NCBI GenBank assembly: GCA_028871475.1
Contig: JAGWMZ010000002.1
Location: 124,001 to 188,000, forward strand
Reading direction: 5' to 3'
Origin: Sphingomonadales bacterium
Lineage (GTDB): Bacteria > Pseudomonadota > Alphaproteobacteria > Sphingomonadales > Sphingomonadaceae
DNA: 64,000 nucleotides
The translations under genes and the position numbers were made by a program. Below are positions 7,907 to 17,779 of the stretch, in pieces. The stretch's first letter is position 1. The number at the start of each line of letters is the position of its first letter. Below the pieces are notes generated by a model. That model saw only the letters and a program-made list of their open reading frames with translations. It searched no databases and was not told where the DNA came from.

Positions 7907-10211
7907 CCGGCCTGCGGCCCGGCGCTGCTGGGTGCTGATCATGCCGGCCATGCTGATGCTGTGGGGCGCGGGGCCGGCCTGGGCTCAGGCGGGGCAGGCG
8001 GGGCAGGCCTCCGCTGCGACATCTCCCGCCGGCACTACCGCGCCGACTGCCGCCAGTGACGATGCTGAACTGCGCGCGCTCATCCCCGATGAAGCGCGCA
8101 GCCACCCAGAGGATTGGGCCCGCAAGCCGTCGCCCTCCGCTCAAAGCCCGGCACAGGCCACCCAGCCTCTCATCGTGCCGCCTTCGAACGCCCCGGCCAT
8201 GGCCACACCGCAAACGGTCACCATCACCCCGCCCGAAGGCGCTCCGCTCAGTGCCAAGTCGCCGCTCAGTGACATGGCGGGTTTCTCGCTGGGCTGGCCG
8301 CAGCCCGATGTCAGCCTGCCGCCGCTCGACAGCCTGCCGCAAGACGCCGATGCCATTGCCGCGCTGGCCTCGCTGACCCGCAAGGATGATACCGAACAGG
8401 CCGCCATCGACCACGCCACAGCTGCCATCGGGCGGCACGGCATGCCGCTGCATTACGTGCTGGAATGGTCCGCCCGCATCCCGGAGGAGGAGGCGCTCGA
8501 AACGCGGTTCCGCGCGCTCTCCACGCTGGAGGCGGTGGCCGTCAAGGATCAGGAACTGCCGCAGGTGGCCGTGCGCGCCATCACCGACCGGCAGATGCTC
8601 GAACGATTGCTGCGCATCTATGGCTATTACGATGCCGAGGTGCTGCAAACCAGCGATGCCGCCGAGCCGGGGCAGGCGGGCGCCAATGCCATTGCGCCGG
8701 TGCATTTCGAAATCCTGCCCGGCGCGCGCTACCGCTTCGGCGCGGTGGAGACCGGCCATCTGGTGGAGGTCGGCGCGCAATTCGCCTCGCTGCGCAAGAG
8801 CCTTGGCATCGAGACCGGCGATCCCCTCCACGCCGACGCCATACCCGAAGGCACATCGCGGCTGGACACGGCGCTGGGCGAGGCGGGCTATCCCTTTGCC
8901 AAAATCGGCGAGCCTGCGCTCACCGTCGACCACACGCGCGAGGAAGGCGATCTGACGCTGGATGTGACGCCGGGCGGGCAATATCGCTTCGGCAAGATCG
9001 TCAGCGGTGATCCGCATTTCCTCTCGCCCGGTCATTTGCAGGACATCGCCCGCTTCAAGCCCGGCCAGACCTACAAGCGCAGCGAGGTCGATGATTTTCG
9101 CCGCGCCATGCTGGCGACGGGGCTGCTGTCCGCGATCACCGTCACGCCCAAGGTCGAGCGGCCTTCCACCCCTGACACGCCCGGCACGGTGGATCTTGAC
9201 GTGGCGATGAAGCCCGCCCCCTTGCGCACCATCGCCACCGAGCTGGGCTATGACACGGCCGAAGGCGTGCGGCTGGCGGTCAGTTGGGAACATCGCAATC
9301 TTTTCCCGCCCGAGGGGATGCTGCGCCTGCGCGGCATTGCCGGCACTGATGAGCAATTGGCCGGCGTCACCTTCCGCCGCTCGAACTTTCTGGGGCGCGA
9401 CCGGGTGCTGACGGTCGATATCTATGCCGACAACGCCAATCTCACCGCCTATGCGGCGCGCAAGGTGGCCTTTGCCACCACCTATGAGCGGCAGACCAAC
9501 CTGTTGTTCCAGAAGCCATGGGTGTGGTCGCTGGGCCTGCAATCGGAAATTTCCGATGAGCGCGAGGGCGTGCCCAGCGGCATCACCACCGGCCGCACGC
9601 AATATATCACCACCGCGCTGCCCCTGCGCGCGGCGTTCGATGCCACCGACAATCTGCTCGACCCGCATCAGGGCTGGCGCATGTCGCTGCGCGTTTCGCC
9701 CGAAATCGCCTTCGCGCGTGGCGATCGTTCGACCTATGCCAGCATCCAGTGGGACGCCAGCGCCTATCACGAGGTGGCCAAGAGCATGGTGCTGGCCGGG
9801 CGCATCCGTCTGGGTTCGATCACGGCAGGCAATCTGAACGATGTGGCGCCCTCGCGGCGGCTCTATGCGGGTGGCGGCGGGTCGATCCGCGGCTATGGCT
9901 ATGAGCTGGTGGGGCCGCGCAATGATCTGGGCGAACCCAAGGGCGGGCGCTCGCTCTATGAAGTCTCGCTCGAGGCGCGGATCAACACCGGCTGGCTGGG
10001 CGGCAATTTCCAGATCGTGCCCTTCCTCGATGGTGGCAATGTCGATGAAACCGTGCTGCCCAGCTTCCGCGATATGCGTTTCGGCACAGGTCTTGGCGTG
10101 CGTTACAAGACCAGCTTTGGCCCCATCCGGCTGGACATCGGCACGCCGATCAATCCGCATCCGGGCGATGGGCCGGTGGCGGTCTATGTGGCGCTGGGGC
10201 AGTCGTTCTGA
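7857..10211 (+). CDS. tamA: Outer membrane BamA/TamA-family assembly protein
   Basis: About 784 residues. The start is uncertain. I choose the ATG at 7857 inside the end of bpt because the signal peptide (hydrophobic run [20 protein letters not shown], cleavage after AWA) then has a basic n-region with two Arg residues; a GTG at 7875 or the ATG at 7941 are alternatives, the latter leaving no positive charge. A roughly 110-residue Ala/Pro-rich segment precedes the POTRA domains (about 230-470). A 16-strand surface-antigen barrel follows and ends in Phe (YVALGQSF), the usual outer-membrane signature. With TamB it inserts a subset of outer membrane proteins or moves lipids. It overlaps tamB by 1 nt. 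Confidence 0.88.
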   Translation: MDSTRAVPSCLRSTRSDRPAARRCWVLIMPAMLMLWGAGPAWAQAGQAGQASAATSPAGTTAPTAASDDAELRALIPDEARSHPEDWARKPSPSAQSPAQATQPLIVPPSNAPAMATPQTVTITPPEGAPLSAKSPLSDMAGFSLGWPQPDVSLPPLDSLPQDADAIAALASLTRKDDTEQAAIDHATAAIGRHGMPLHYVLEWSARIPEEEALETRFRALSTLEAVAVKDQELPQVAVRAITDRQMLERLLRIYGYYDAEVLQTSDAAEPGQAGANAIAPVHFEILPGARYRFGAVETGHLVEVGAQFASLRKSLGIETGDPLHADAIPEGTSRLDTALGEAGYPFAKIGEPALTVDHTREEGDLTLDVTPGGQYRFGKIVSGDPHFLSPGHLQDIARFKPGQTYKRSEVDDFRRAMLATGLLSAITVTPKVERPSTPDTPGTVDLDVAMKPAPLRTIATELGYDTAEGVRLAVSWEHRNLFPPEGMLRLRGIAGTDEQLAGVTFRRSNFLGRDRVLTVDIYADNANLTAYAARKVAFATTYERQTNLLFQKPWVWSLGLQSEISDEREGVPSGITTGRTQYITTALPLRAAFDATDNLLDPHQGWRMSLRVSPEIAFARGDRSTYASIQWDASAYHEVAKSMVLAGRIRLGSITAGNLNDVAPSRRLYAGGGGSIRGYGYELVGPRNDLGEPKGGRSLYEVSLEARINTGWLGGNFQIVPFLDGGNVDETVLPSFRDMRFGTGLGVRYKTSFGPIRLDIGTPINPHPGDGPVAVYVALGQSF

Positions 10212-13200
10212 TGGTGGACGAGACGCCTGAAACCCTGCCGCCCGCCGGGCCTGAGGCGGCAAAGCCCGTGCGGCGCTGGCGGCTGCGCCGGGGCGTGGTG
10301 CTCAAATATCTGCTGGGTCTGCCGATGGGCCTGCTCGGGGCTTTGATGGCCGCCGTGCTGCTGCTCGACAGTTCCATCGGCCACCGCGTGCTGGCCGATT
10401 TGCTGGCGCAGATCACCTTCGACAATGGGCTGCGCATCGAGATCGCCCGTATTGAAGGGTCGGTCTATGGTGATGCGCGCCTGTCGGGCGTGGTGCTGCG
10501 CGATCCGCATGGTGTGTTCCTGCGCGTGCCGCAGGTGGAGCTGGACTGGCGTCCGCTCGAATGGTGGCAGCGCGGGCTCGACATCCGCACGCTGGCGATC
10601 CGGCGCGGTTCGCTCAGCCGCATGCCGCGTCTCATTGACACGGGGCCGAGCAATCCGCGCTGGCCCGATCAGAATTTGCGCATCGACAATCTCTCGATCG
10701 AGCGGCTGATCGTGGCCAAAAGCGTGCTGGGCAGCGAGCGCCGCGTCGATCTGCGCGCCAGCGCCCGCCTCTCGCGCGCTGCGGCCTATCTGCGCGTCAA
10801 TGGCCGGCTGGGCGGGGGTGACCGGCTGGCCGCGCTGGTCGATATCGACAAGAACCGCAATGCCTTTGCCCTGGCGCTGGATTATTCCGCGCCGCGCGGC
10901 GGGCTGCTGGCGGCGCTCAGTGATGCGACGATGGACCGCACCGCCCACATCGAGGGGCGCGGCACATGGAATGCGTGGGATGGTGACATCACCGCCACGC
11001 AGGCAGGCCGCCGCATCGCCGCGCTGAAGCTGGGTGCGCGCAAGGGCGATTACATGCTGACGGGGCGGCTGTGGACGGACCCGCTCTTCTCCCCCCGCCA
11101 GCGCGCGATGATCGGGCCGGAGCTGGCACTGCGCCTGCACGCCGTGCTCGATGACCGCATGCTGACCGGCACGGTGGAGGCACGCAGTGCCAAACTGGCG
11201 ATCAAGGCCAGAGGCGGGGCGGATATTGCCGGGCGCGGTTACAAGGACGTGGTGGTCGATGTGACCGGACTCGCCCCCATTCCGCTCGACAGCACCGACA
11301 CGCTGCTGGGTGCGTATCTGCATCTGGCGCTCGATGGCGCCACGCTGGGGCAAAAACTCCGCTGGGCGCTTGCCGCGCAGGGTCTGCGGATCGACGACAC
11401 GCTGCTCGCGGGCCTGGATGCAAAGGGCGATGCGCGGCGCGACCGGCTGGGCTGGCAAAGTCCGGTCGATCTGGCGGTGGCGCGGATCGTCACCGATGAC
11501 GAGGATCTTAACGCCCAATTGGTGAAGGGCCATGCGCAAGGCGTGCTGCATCTGGCGGGGGACCGGCTGTCCGGGCAGGATCTGGCGATCCACTTCCCCC
11601 ATGGCGATCTGCGCTTTGCCCTGGCGGGCGAATTTGGCGGCGATTTCACGCTGAAGGGCAGCGCCCGGCTTCATGGCTGGCCGGTCAACGGGATCGGCGC
11701 GGCCGATGCGACGGGGGCGATGCAACTCGATATTCCCCATGGCGCGCCGCCATGGCGGCTGGCGGGCATGGTCAAGGGGCAGGTTGGGGCGCTCTCCAGC
11801 GCGCTGCTGGGCAAGTTGCTGGGCGTGCCGGCGCAGTTTGCCGGGCATATCGTGGCCGGGCCGCATCATGGGCTGGTGATTGCGGGGGGCACGCTGACCA
11901 CGCCGCTGGCGATGATCGGTTTTACCGGCCAGCGCGGTGCCGATGGTCGTCTGGCGCTGAGCGGGCAGGGCCATCATGAGCAATATGGCGCCTTCACCGG
12001 TCAGCTCCAACTGGGCGGCAAGGGGCCGGGAACGGGTCTGGCCGCCCAGTTCAGCCTGACCGATCCATGGCCCGATGCCGGTGTGTGCGATGTGGCTGTG
12101 ACTCTGCGTGAGGACGACGAGGGCGACTATGCGGTCGAGACCCATGGCCAGTCGATGCTCGGGCCGTTTTCGGGCCAACTGGCGCTGAGCGGCGACAGCG
12201 CCGGGCGGACCCAGTTGGCCATCCGCCGCCTCACCCTGTCGCAAACCATGCTGAGCGGAACGCTGGCGCTGACCAGCGGGGCGGCGCAGGGCCATGTGGC
12301 GCTGTCGGGCGGCGGGGTGAACGGGACGTTGCGCCTCACCTCCACCGATGCCGGGCAGGGGCAGGGCGTCGATCTGGCGCTGACGCTGAAGAATGCGCAT
12401 TTTGGCGGGGATCAGCCGCTCTCCATCGGCAACGGGCGGGTGATCGCCAACGGTCTGATCCTCAAGGGCCATACCACGCTGGGCGTCGATCTGGGCGCGC
12501 AGGGCGTCGGCAAGGGACGGCTCTTCGTTGGCAAGCTGGATGCCCATGCGCGGCTGACCGATGGCAGTGGCAGGGTCACCGCCAGCATTGGCGGGCGGCG
12601 CGGCAGCCGTTTCGACCTCAACCTGCTGGCCGATGTGGCACCGGGTCAGGTGGGGCTGATCGCGGGGGGCACCTTTGCCGGGCAGCGCATCACCATGCCG
12701 CGCCGGGCCATCCTCAAGAGCGAGGCACGGCCTGACGGCACCACCAGCGGCTGGCGGCTTGCGCCCAGTCAGGTGGATTATGGTGGCGGGCGCATCATCG
12801 GGCAGGGGGTGATCGGCAATGGTGCGGCGGAGCTCTCCATTGGCCTGTCGAACATGCCGCTGTCGCTGGGCGATGTGGTGTTTTCCGATCTCGGCCTTGG
12901 CGGCAGGGTGTCGGGCACGCTCAACTGGCACCATGCCCGCGAAGGCCTGCCCAGTGCCGAGACGCAGCTGGTGATCAAGGGGCTGACGCGGTCCGGGCTG
13001 ACACTGACCTCGCGGCCAATCGACGTGTCGCTGGTGGGGCAGTTGCGGCAGGATGTGCTGGAGGCCCGCGCCATTGCCAGTGAGGGTGGGCAGGTGCGCG
13101 GGCGCCTGCAGGCGCGCATCGACCAGTTGGGCGGGGATGCGCCGCTTGACGTTCGCCTGTCGCGCGGGCGTCTGGTGGGGCAGATGCGCTATGGCGGCCC

Positions 13201-14473
13201 GGCCGATGCGCTGTGGCGCCTGATGGCGATCGATACGTTTGATCTCACCGGCCCCATCGACATTGCCGCCGACATGAGCGGCAGTCTGGTCGATCCGCAG
13301 ATCCGCGGTTCGCTGGCCAGTGATGATCTGCGCCTGCAATGCAGCGTGGCGGGTACGGATATTTCACATATCGTCGCGCGGGGCAGCTTTGCGGGGGCGC
13401 GGCTCGTTCTGGGCCAGCTCAGCGGCCAGACGCCGGGCGGTGGCACGGTGGTCGGCAGCGGTTCGGTCGATTTCGGCGCGATGGGTCCACAGGGTGACGG
13501 CGCCGCGCGCGGCCCCTCGATCGACCTCAAATTCGCCGGGCGGCGGGCGCAGTTCATCAACCGCACCGATATGGCGCTGATCGCGACGGGCCCCTTGCGC
13601 ATCCTGTCCGACGGACACAGCGGCACCATTGCCGGGCGGCTGACGATCGATGCCGCGCGCTGGCGGCTGGGTCAGGCGGCTGCGGCGGCCGGGCTTCCCG
13701 ATATTCGCACCAGGGAAATCAACCGCCGCGCCGATGTGGCCCCGGCCAGCGTGCACGACATGCCCTGGCGCCTGCTGGTGGATGCCAGCGGCAAGGACGG
13801 TATTCGTCTGGCCGGGCTGGGGCTCGACAGCCGGTGGAGCGCCAATGTGCGCCTGCGCGGTACGCTGGACGCGCCTGCCATCGGCGGCGAGGCGGATATG
13901 GTCGAGGGCACCTATGAATTTGCCGGCAAGCGCTTCACTCTGTCGCGCGGGCATATGATTTTTGATGGCGGCAGCCCGCCGGATCCGCGGCTCGACATGC
14001 TGGCGACCTCCTCCGTCTCGGGGGTGACCGCCAATGTGACGGTGCGGGGGACGGCCAACAAGCCCGACATCGCCTTCTCCTCGGTGCCCGCCCTGCCGGA
14101 GGAAGAGGTGCTCTCGCGCCTGCTCTTCGGCAATTCGATCACCCAGATTTCCGCGCCTGAGGCGGTGCAACTGGGCGCGGCGCTGGCGGCTCTGCATGGG
14201 GGTGGGGGCCTCGACCCCATCAACAAATTGCGCCGCGTGATCGGCCTTGACCGGCTGCGCATCGTGTCGGCCGATGTGACCACAGGGCAGCAGACGGGCG
14301 TTGCGGCAGGCAAATATGTGACGCGCAAGATCTACGCCGAGCTGGTTTCCGATGGCAAAGGCTATTCGGCGACCAATGTGGAGTTCCGTCTCACCAATTG
14401 GCTGGCGCTGTTGGGTAGTGTCTCCACCATTGGGCGGCAGAGCGTCAATGGGCGGTGGAGCAAGGATTATTGA
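10211..14473 (+). CDS. tamB: Translocation and assembly module inner membrane protein TamB (AsmA-like, DUF490)
   Basis: 1420 residues. It has a cytoplasmic basic N-terminus, one membrane anchor (about residues 30-55, VVLKYLLGLPMGLLGALMAAVLLL), a very long repetitive beta-rich periplasmic region typical of bridge-like AsmA proteins, and the conserved C-terminal TamB domain (roughly 1100-1420, including NVTVRGTANKPDIAFSS and the closing GRWSKDY). It partners TamA across the periplasm and has been linked to outer-membrane protein assembly and phospholipid transport. The start ATG overlaps the tamA stop (TGATG). It is the largest gene in the window. Confidence 0.93.
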   Translation: MVDETPETLPPAGPEAAKPVRRWRLRRGVVLKYLLGLPMGLLGALMAAVLLLDSSIGHRVLADLLAQITFDNGLRIEIARIEGSVYGDARLSGVVLRDPHGVFLRVPQVELDWRPLEWWQRGLDIRTLAIRRGSLSRMPRLIDTGPSNPRWPDQNLRIDNLSIERLIVAKSVLGSERRVDLRASARLSRAAAYLRVNGRLGGGDRLAALVDIDKNRNAFALALDYSAPRGGLLAALSDATMDRTAHIEGRGTWNAWDGDITATQAGRRIAALKLGARKGDYMLTGRLWTDPLFSPRQRAMIGPELALRLHAVLDDRMLTGTVEARSAKLAIKARGGADIAGRGYKDVVVDVTGLAPIPLDSTDTLLGAYLHLALDGATLGQKLRWALAAQGLRIDDTLLAGLDAKGDARRDRLGWQSPVDLAVARIVTDDEDLNAQLVKGHAQGVLHLAGDRLSGQDLAIHFPHGDLRFALAGEFGGDFTLKGSARLHGWPVNGIGAADATGAMQLDIPHGAPPWRLAGMVKGQVGALSSALLGKLLGVPAQFAGHIVAGPHHGLVIAGGTLTTPLAMIGFTGQRGADGRLALSGQGHHEQYGAFTGQLQLGGKGPGTGLAAQFSLTDPWPDAGVCDVAVTLREDDEGDYAVETHGQSMLGPFSGQLALSGDSAGRTQLAIRRLTLSQTMLSGTLALTSGAAQGHVALSGGGVNGTLRLTSTDAGQGQGVDLALTLKNAHFGGDQPLSIGNGRVIANGLILKGHTTLGVDLGAQGVGKGRLFVGKLDAHARLTDGSGRVTASIGGRRGSRFDLNLLADVAPGQVGLIAGGTFAGQRITMPRRAILKSEARPDGTTSGWRLAPSQVDYGGGRIIGQGVIGNGAAELSIGLSNMPLSLGDVVFSDLGLGGRVSGTLNWHHAREGLPSAETQLVIKGLTRSGLTLTSRPIDVSLVGQLRQDVLEARAIASEGGQVRGRLQARIDQLGGDAPLDVRLSRGRLVGQMRYGGPADALWRLMAIDTFDLTGPIDIAADMSGSLVDPQIRGSLASDDLRLQCSVAGTDISHIVARGSFAGARLVLGQLSGQTPGGGTVVGSGSVDFGAMGPQGDGAARGPSIDLKFAGRRAQFINRTDMALIATGPLRILSDGHSGTIAGRLTIDAARWRLGQAAAAAGLPDIRTREINRRADVAPASVHDMPWRLLVDASGKDGIRLAGLGLDSRWSANVRLRGTLDAPAIGGEADMVEGTYEFAGKRFTLSRGHMIFDGGSPPDPRLDMLATSSVSGVTANVTVRGTANKPDIAFSSVPALPEEEVLSRLLFGNSITQISAPEAVQLGAALAALHGGGGLDPINKLRRVIGLDRLRIVSADVTTGQQTGVAAGKYVTRKIYAELVSDGKGYSATNVEFRLTNWLALLGSVSTIGRQSVNGRWSKDY

Positions 14474-14490
14474 GGGGAAGAAGGGATAAG

Positions 14491-14512
14491 GCAGGGGGGT
14501 ATCGCCCCCTGC
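14491..14512. terminator. Bidirectional hairpin between tamB and the lysozyme gene
   Basis: GCAGGGGG and CCCCCTGC form an 8-bp stem around GTATCG in the 41-nt gap between two convergent stops. On the plus strand TTTC follows; on the minus strand CTTATCCC follows. It probably terminates both genes, and it loosely resembles the G/C-run palindrome at 23832-23849. Confidence 0.6.
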
Positions 14513-14514
14513 TT

Positions 14515-15000
14515 TCAACCTTCTGTCTTATAAAGCGCCGCCTCTGCCGCTCTCCGTCGCGTCAACCCTGCCATGCCCTGCCCGCCAGCTTTGTTCCAAT
14601 GCGCAAACTGCGCGGCGGCACCGGCATGATCGCCCTCCCTGTGGCGGGCCAGCAGGGTGGAGCTGGCAAGATTGCCCGCGCCAATGTTGTAAGCCAGCGC
14701 GACGAGGGCATCGAACTGGGGCTGGCTGGTGGGGGCAGGCCCGATCAGCCCGGCGATGCGGGAGGCGAAGGCGGTGATGTCACGCGTGAAGCGCGCATCG
14801 CATTGCGCCTGCGTCCAGATGGTGCCTCTGGCAATGTCTGGCCCGGTGGAGCCCCAGCCGATGGTCCAGGGCGCGTCGCCGGTGGCCGGGTCGGGATAGG
14901 CCCGCAGGGTGCCATCGGCCTGACGCCGGGCGCAGCCTTCGAAGCGCTGGATGAGGGCGATGCCGGCAGGGCTGAGGGTGAGCGGGGCTGAAACTGGCAT
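14515..15000 (-). CDS. Glycoside hydrolase family 24 lysozyme (T4-type endolysin)
   Basis: 161 residues, a complete single-domain GH24 muramidase that would cleave MurNAc-GlcNAc bonds of peptidoglycan. The catalytic Glu is E21 in QRFEGC, with the companion acidic and Thr residues D37 (AYPDPATG) and T46 (PWTIGWGST); FDALVALAYNIGAGNL is the usual helical core. There is no signal peptide or SAR anchor, so release would need a holin or lysis. No phage genes surround it: tamB ends convergently on one side and glnA and a small membrane gene lie on the other. It is either a domesticated phage gene or a cell-wall enzyme of unknown use. Confidence 0.9.
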   Translation of the reverse strand: MPVSAPLTLSPAGIALIQRFEGCARRQADGTLRAYPDPATGDAPWTIGWGSTGPDIARGTIWTQAQCDARFTRDITAFASRIAGLIGPAPTSQPQFDALVALAYNIGAGNLASSTLLARHREGDHAGAAAQFAHWNKAGGQGMAGLTRRRAAEAALYKTEG

Positions 15001-15074
15001 ATCCGGGCTCCTTCACGCGTGGTGGAAAGAACCCGGATAGGCATATCATCACGAAGTAGGACAGGCCGCGCGGT

Positions 15075-15230
15075 TTATGCAGAGGCGTCCTTGCGGCCCG
15101 TGAAGAGGTGAACCACGAAAAAGATCACCGCGAAGAACAGCAGCAAATGGATCAGCCCGCTCGACACGTGGAGCACCACGAAAGAGATGAGCCAGGCCAG
15201 AACCAGAAGACCGAATAGACCGAGAAACAT
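15075..15230 (-). CDS. Small two-helix membrane protein (Lmo0937/DUF5670-like)
   Basis: 51 residues with two hydrophobic helices (LGLFGLLVLAWLISFVVLHV and LIHLLLFFAVIFFVVHLFTG) and a short basic tail GRKDASA. Size, layout and tail match the Lmo0937 family of tiny membrane proteins, whose function is unknown; they often appear in stress regulons. The start is fixed by GGGGAG 8 nt upstream of the ATG. The open frame continues far upstream, but only this part is plausible protein. Confidence 0.78.
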   Translation of the reverse strand: MFLGLFGLLVLAWLISFVVLHVSSGLIHLLLFFAVIFFVVHLFTGRKDASA

Positions 15231-15311
15231 GTGTTTTCTCCCCGATGTGAACATCCGTGGTGAGGAAATTCGCCGGGGGACCGAATGTTTCATGGCACCT
15301 GCCGCCCCAAA

Positions 15312-15347
15312 GGAAAAGCCCGGCGGAAGCATGGCTCCTACCGGGCT
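15312..15347 (-). terminator. Intrinsic terminator of glnA
   Basis: On the minus strand AGCCCGG (15341-15347) pairs with CCGGGCT (15317-15323), with a further GAGC/GCTT inner pairing, followed by TTTTCC. It lies about 65 nt after the glnA stop codon. Confidence 0.7.
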
Positions 15348-15412
15348 GATCTTTTGCAAAACAGCAGGTACTGGTCGCCGGGCGCCTTTGTCGGGCGGCC
15401 CGGCGGTCAGGA

Positions 15413-16822
15413 TCAGGCGCTGTAGTACATGTCGAATTCGACAGCCGAAGGCGTGGTTTCCCAGCGCATCACTTCGGGCCACTTCAGTTCGAGGTAGGCC
15501 TCGATCTGGTCCTTGGTGAACACGCCGCCTTCCAGCAGGAAGTCGTGGTCGGCAGCCAGCGAGTCCAGAGCCTCACGCAGCGAACCGCAAACCGTGGGAA
15601 CCTGGGCCAGCTCGTCGGCGGGCAGGTCGTAGAGGTTCTTGTCCATGGCTTCGCCGGGGTGGATCTTGTTCTTGATGCCGTCGAGACCGGCCATCAGCAG
15701 CGCCGAATAGCACAGGTAGGGGTTGGCCATCGCGTCGGGGAAGCGGAATTCCACGCGCTTGGCCTTTGAACCGGCGCCGTAGGGAATGCGGCACGAGGCC
15801 GAACGGTTGCGGGCCGAATAGGCCAGCAGCACGGGGGCTTCGTAACCGGGCACCAGGCGCTTGTAGCTGTTGGTGGTGGGGTTGGTGAAGGCGTTCAGGG
15901 CCTTGGCATGCTTGATGACGCCGCCGATGAAATACAGGCACATGTCCGAGAGACCGGCATAGCCGTTGCCGGCGAACAGCGGGTTGCCCTTGTCCCAGAT
16001 CGAGATGTGGGTGTGCATGCCGCTGCCGTTGTCGGTCTTGATCGGCTTGGGCATGAAGGTCGCGGTCTTGCCATACTGGTGGGCGACCTGCTGCACGACA
16101 TACTTGTAGACCTGCATGCGGTCAGCCGTCTGCGTCAGCGTACCGAAGGTCAGGCCGAGTTCGTGCTGGGCCGAGGCCACTTCGTGGTGGTGCTTGTCGC
16201 AGGGCAGGCCCATGTCGATCATGGTCGAGACCATTTCGCCGCGGATGTCGACCAGGCTGTCAACCGGGGCGACGGGGAAATAGCCGCCCTTGGCGCGCGG
16301 ACGGTGGGCCATGTTGCCCTGCTCGTAAACGCGGTTGCTGTTGGTGGGCAGCTCGATGTCGTCGATCGAGAAGCCATTGCCGTTGTAGCCGTCGTAGAAA
16401 CGCACGTCGTCGAAGACGAAGAATTCAGCCTCGGGGCCGACATAGACGGTGTCGCCGATGCCGGTGGTCTTCACGAAGGCCTCGGCGCGCTTGGCGGTCG
16501 AGCGCGGGTCGCGGGCATAGAGTTCACCGGTCGAGGGCTCGACGATGTCGCAGACCAGGATCATCATCGGCGTGGCCGAGAAGGGATCGACATAGACGGC
16601 GTCGAGGTCGGGCTTCAGGATCATGTCTGACTCGTTGATGGCCTTCCAGCCCTCGATCGAGGAACCGTCGAACATCAGGCCGTTTTCCAGCTCATCCTCG
16701 CCCAGGATAGAGGCGACCATGGTCAGGTGCTGCCACTTGCCCTTGGGGTCGGTGAAGCGAAGATCGACCCACTCGATTTCCTCGTCCTTGATGCGCGAGA
16801 GGATGTCTGCTGCAGTAGCCAT
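15413..16822 (-). CDS. glnA: Glutamine synthetase, type I
   Basis: 469 residues, the standard GSI-beta length. Visible elements are the N-terminal beta-grasp region ([17 protein letters not shown]), the metal-binding stretch [12 protein letters not shown], the ATP and glutamate loops ([32 protein letters not shown]) and the adenylylation site NLYDLP near residue 400. The enzyme makes glutamine from glutamate, ammonia and ATP as a cytoplasmic dodecamer. GGAG lies 9 nt before the ATG. glnB is 155 nt upstream on the same strand, the classic glnBA arrangement. Covalent control by GlnE is implied by the intact adenylylation Tyr. Confidence 0.98.
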   Translation of the reverse strand: MATAADILSRIKDEEIEWVDLRFTDPKGKWQHLTMVASILGEDELENGLMFDGSSIEGWKAINESDMILKPDLDAVYVDPFSATPMMILVCDIVEPSTGELYARDPRSTAKRAEAFVKTTGIGDTVYVGPEAEFFVFDDVRFYDGYNGNGFSIDDIELPTNSNRVYEQGNMAHRPRAKGGYFPVAPVDSLVDIRGEMVSTMIDMGLPCDKHHHEVASAQHELGLTFGTLTQTADRMQVYKYVVQQVAHQYGKTATFMPKPIKTDNGSGMHTHISIWDKGNPLFAGNGYAGLSDMCLYFIGGVIKHAKALNAFTNPTTNSYKRLVPGYEAPVLLAYSARNRSASCRIPYGAGSKAKRVEFRFPDAMANPYLCYSALLMAGLDGIKNKIHPGEAMDKNLYDLPADELAQVPTVCGSLREALDSLAADHDFLLEGGVFTKDQIEAYLELKWPEVMRWETTPSAVEFDMYYSA

Positions 16823-16936
16823 TAGAACTGTTCTCCGAAGATGACGACGCGCGGGGAGACGCGGGCCGAAAAGGGGTGGCAGTGTAAACGGTGCGAAAGC
16901 CTGGACCCCAGGACAGGCATCACGCCGGAAAGCCTC

Positions 16937-16965
16937 CCTTTCATCCCCCTAAGCCGGATGAAAGG
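16937..16965 (-). promoter_or_regulatory. Hairpin in the glnB-glnA intergenic region
   Basis: CCTTTCATCC (16937-16946) and GGATGAAAGG (16956-16965) form a perfect 10-bp stem with a 9-nt loop, 12 nt after glnB. There is no T-run behind it, so attenuation or processing between the two genes is more likely than full termination. Confidence 0.5.
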
Positions 16966-16977
16966 AAAGCCGGGAAA

Positions 16978-17424
<447 letters not shown>

Positions 17425-17441
17425 TTACCTGGTAACGATCT

Positions 17442-17458
17442 ATCAAGATTCGTGCCAA
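17442..17458 (-). promoter_or_regulatory. Sigma-54-like promoter upstream of glnB
   Basis: The minus strand reads TTGGCACGAATCTTGAT, against the consensus YTGGCACGRNNNTTGCW. The -24 half is perfect and the spacing correct; the only mismatch is A for C in the normally invariant GC of the -12 element. Transcription would begin about 115 nt before the glnB GTG. Nitrogen control of glnBA by NtrC and sigma-54 is known in other alphaproteobacteria. Confidence 0.45.
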
Positions 17459-17681
17459 CAGCGGTAACAAATGGATAGGGCAAAGCGCGGCTCAGGAAAA
17501 CCGGAGAATCAACGTCCAGAGGGGCGTGTGAAAGAATTGCTGGGGATGATCCTGGCTGGTCCAGCCTCCTTCACGCAGGGTTTGTTCAAATTTCAGGCAA
17601 GGCTTGCCACAAATTTGTGCACGCGCCTTCCTGCGAGGCAAACCGCTCACACCAGAGGTGCAAGCGGTGCCGCCAAACAAC

Positions 17682-17709
17682 GAGGCCAGCGAATCGCCCC
17701 GCTGGCCTC
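17682..17709 (-). terminator. Hairpin terminator of the argC operon
   Basis: GAGGCCAGCG (17682-17691) and CGCTGGCCTC (17700-17709) form a perfect 10-bp stem 70 nt beyond the argC stop; the minus strand then reads GTTGTTTGG, a weak T-tract. On the plus strand ATTTCG follows. Confidence 0.6.
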
Positions 17710-17779
17710 ATTTCGCAAGTGTATGTCTGACGGATGCGCTTATACGCGGGTTTTAGACCGATGGTTAAAGCGCGAGCGT

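Noticed and set aside
10184..13339. Very long minus-strand open frames opposite tamB (1051 codons), and similarly at 30710-33799 and 35016-37655
   Set aside because: They lie wholly antisense to well-identified genes, have His/Gln/Arg-rich composition and no recognisable domain. Such frames are common artefacts in GC-rich DNA.
14515..15300. Prophage remnant around the lysozyme gene
   Set aside because: No integrase, structural, holin or att sequences are visible; both neighbours are ordinary chromosomal genes.
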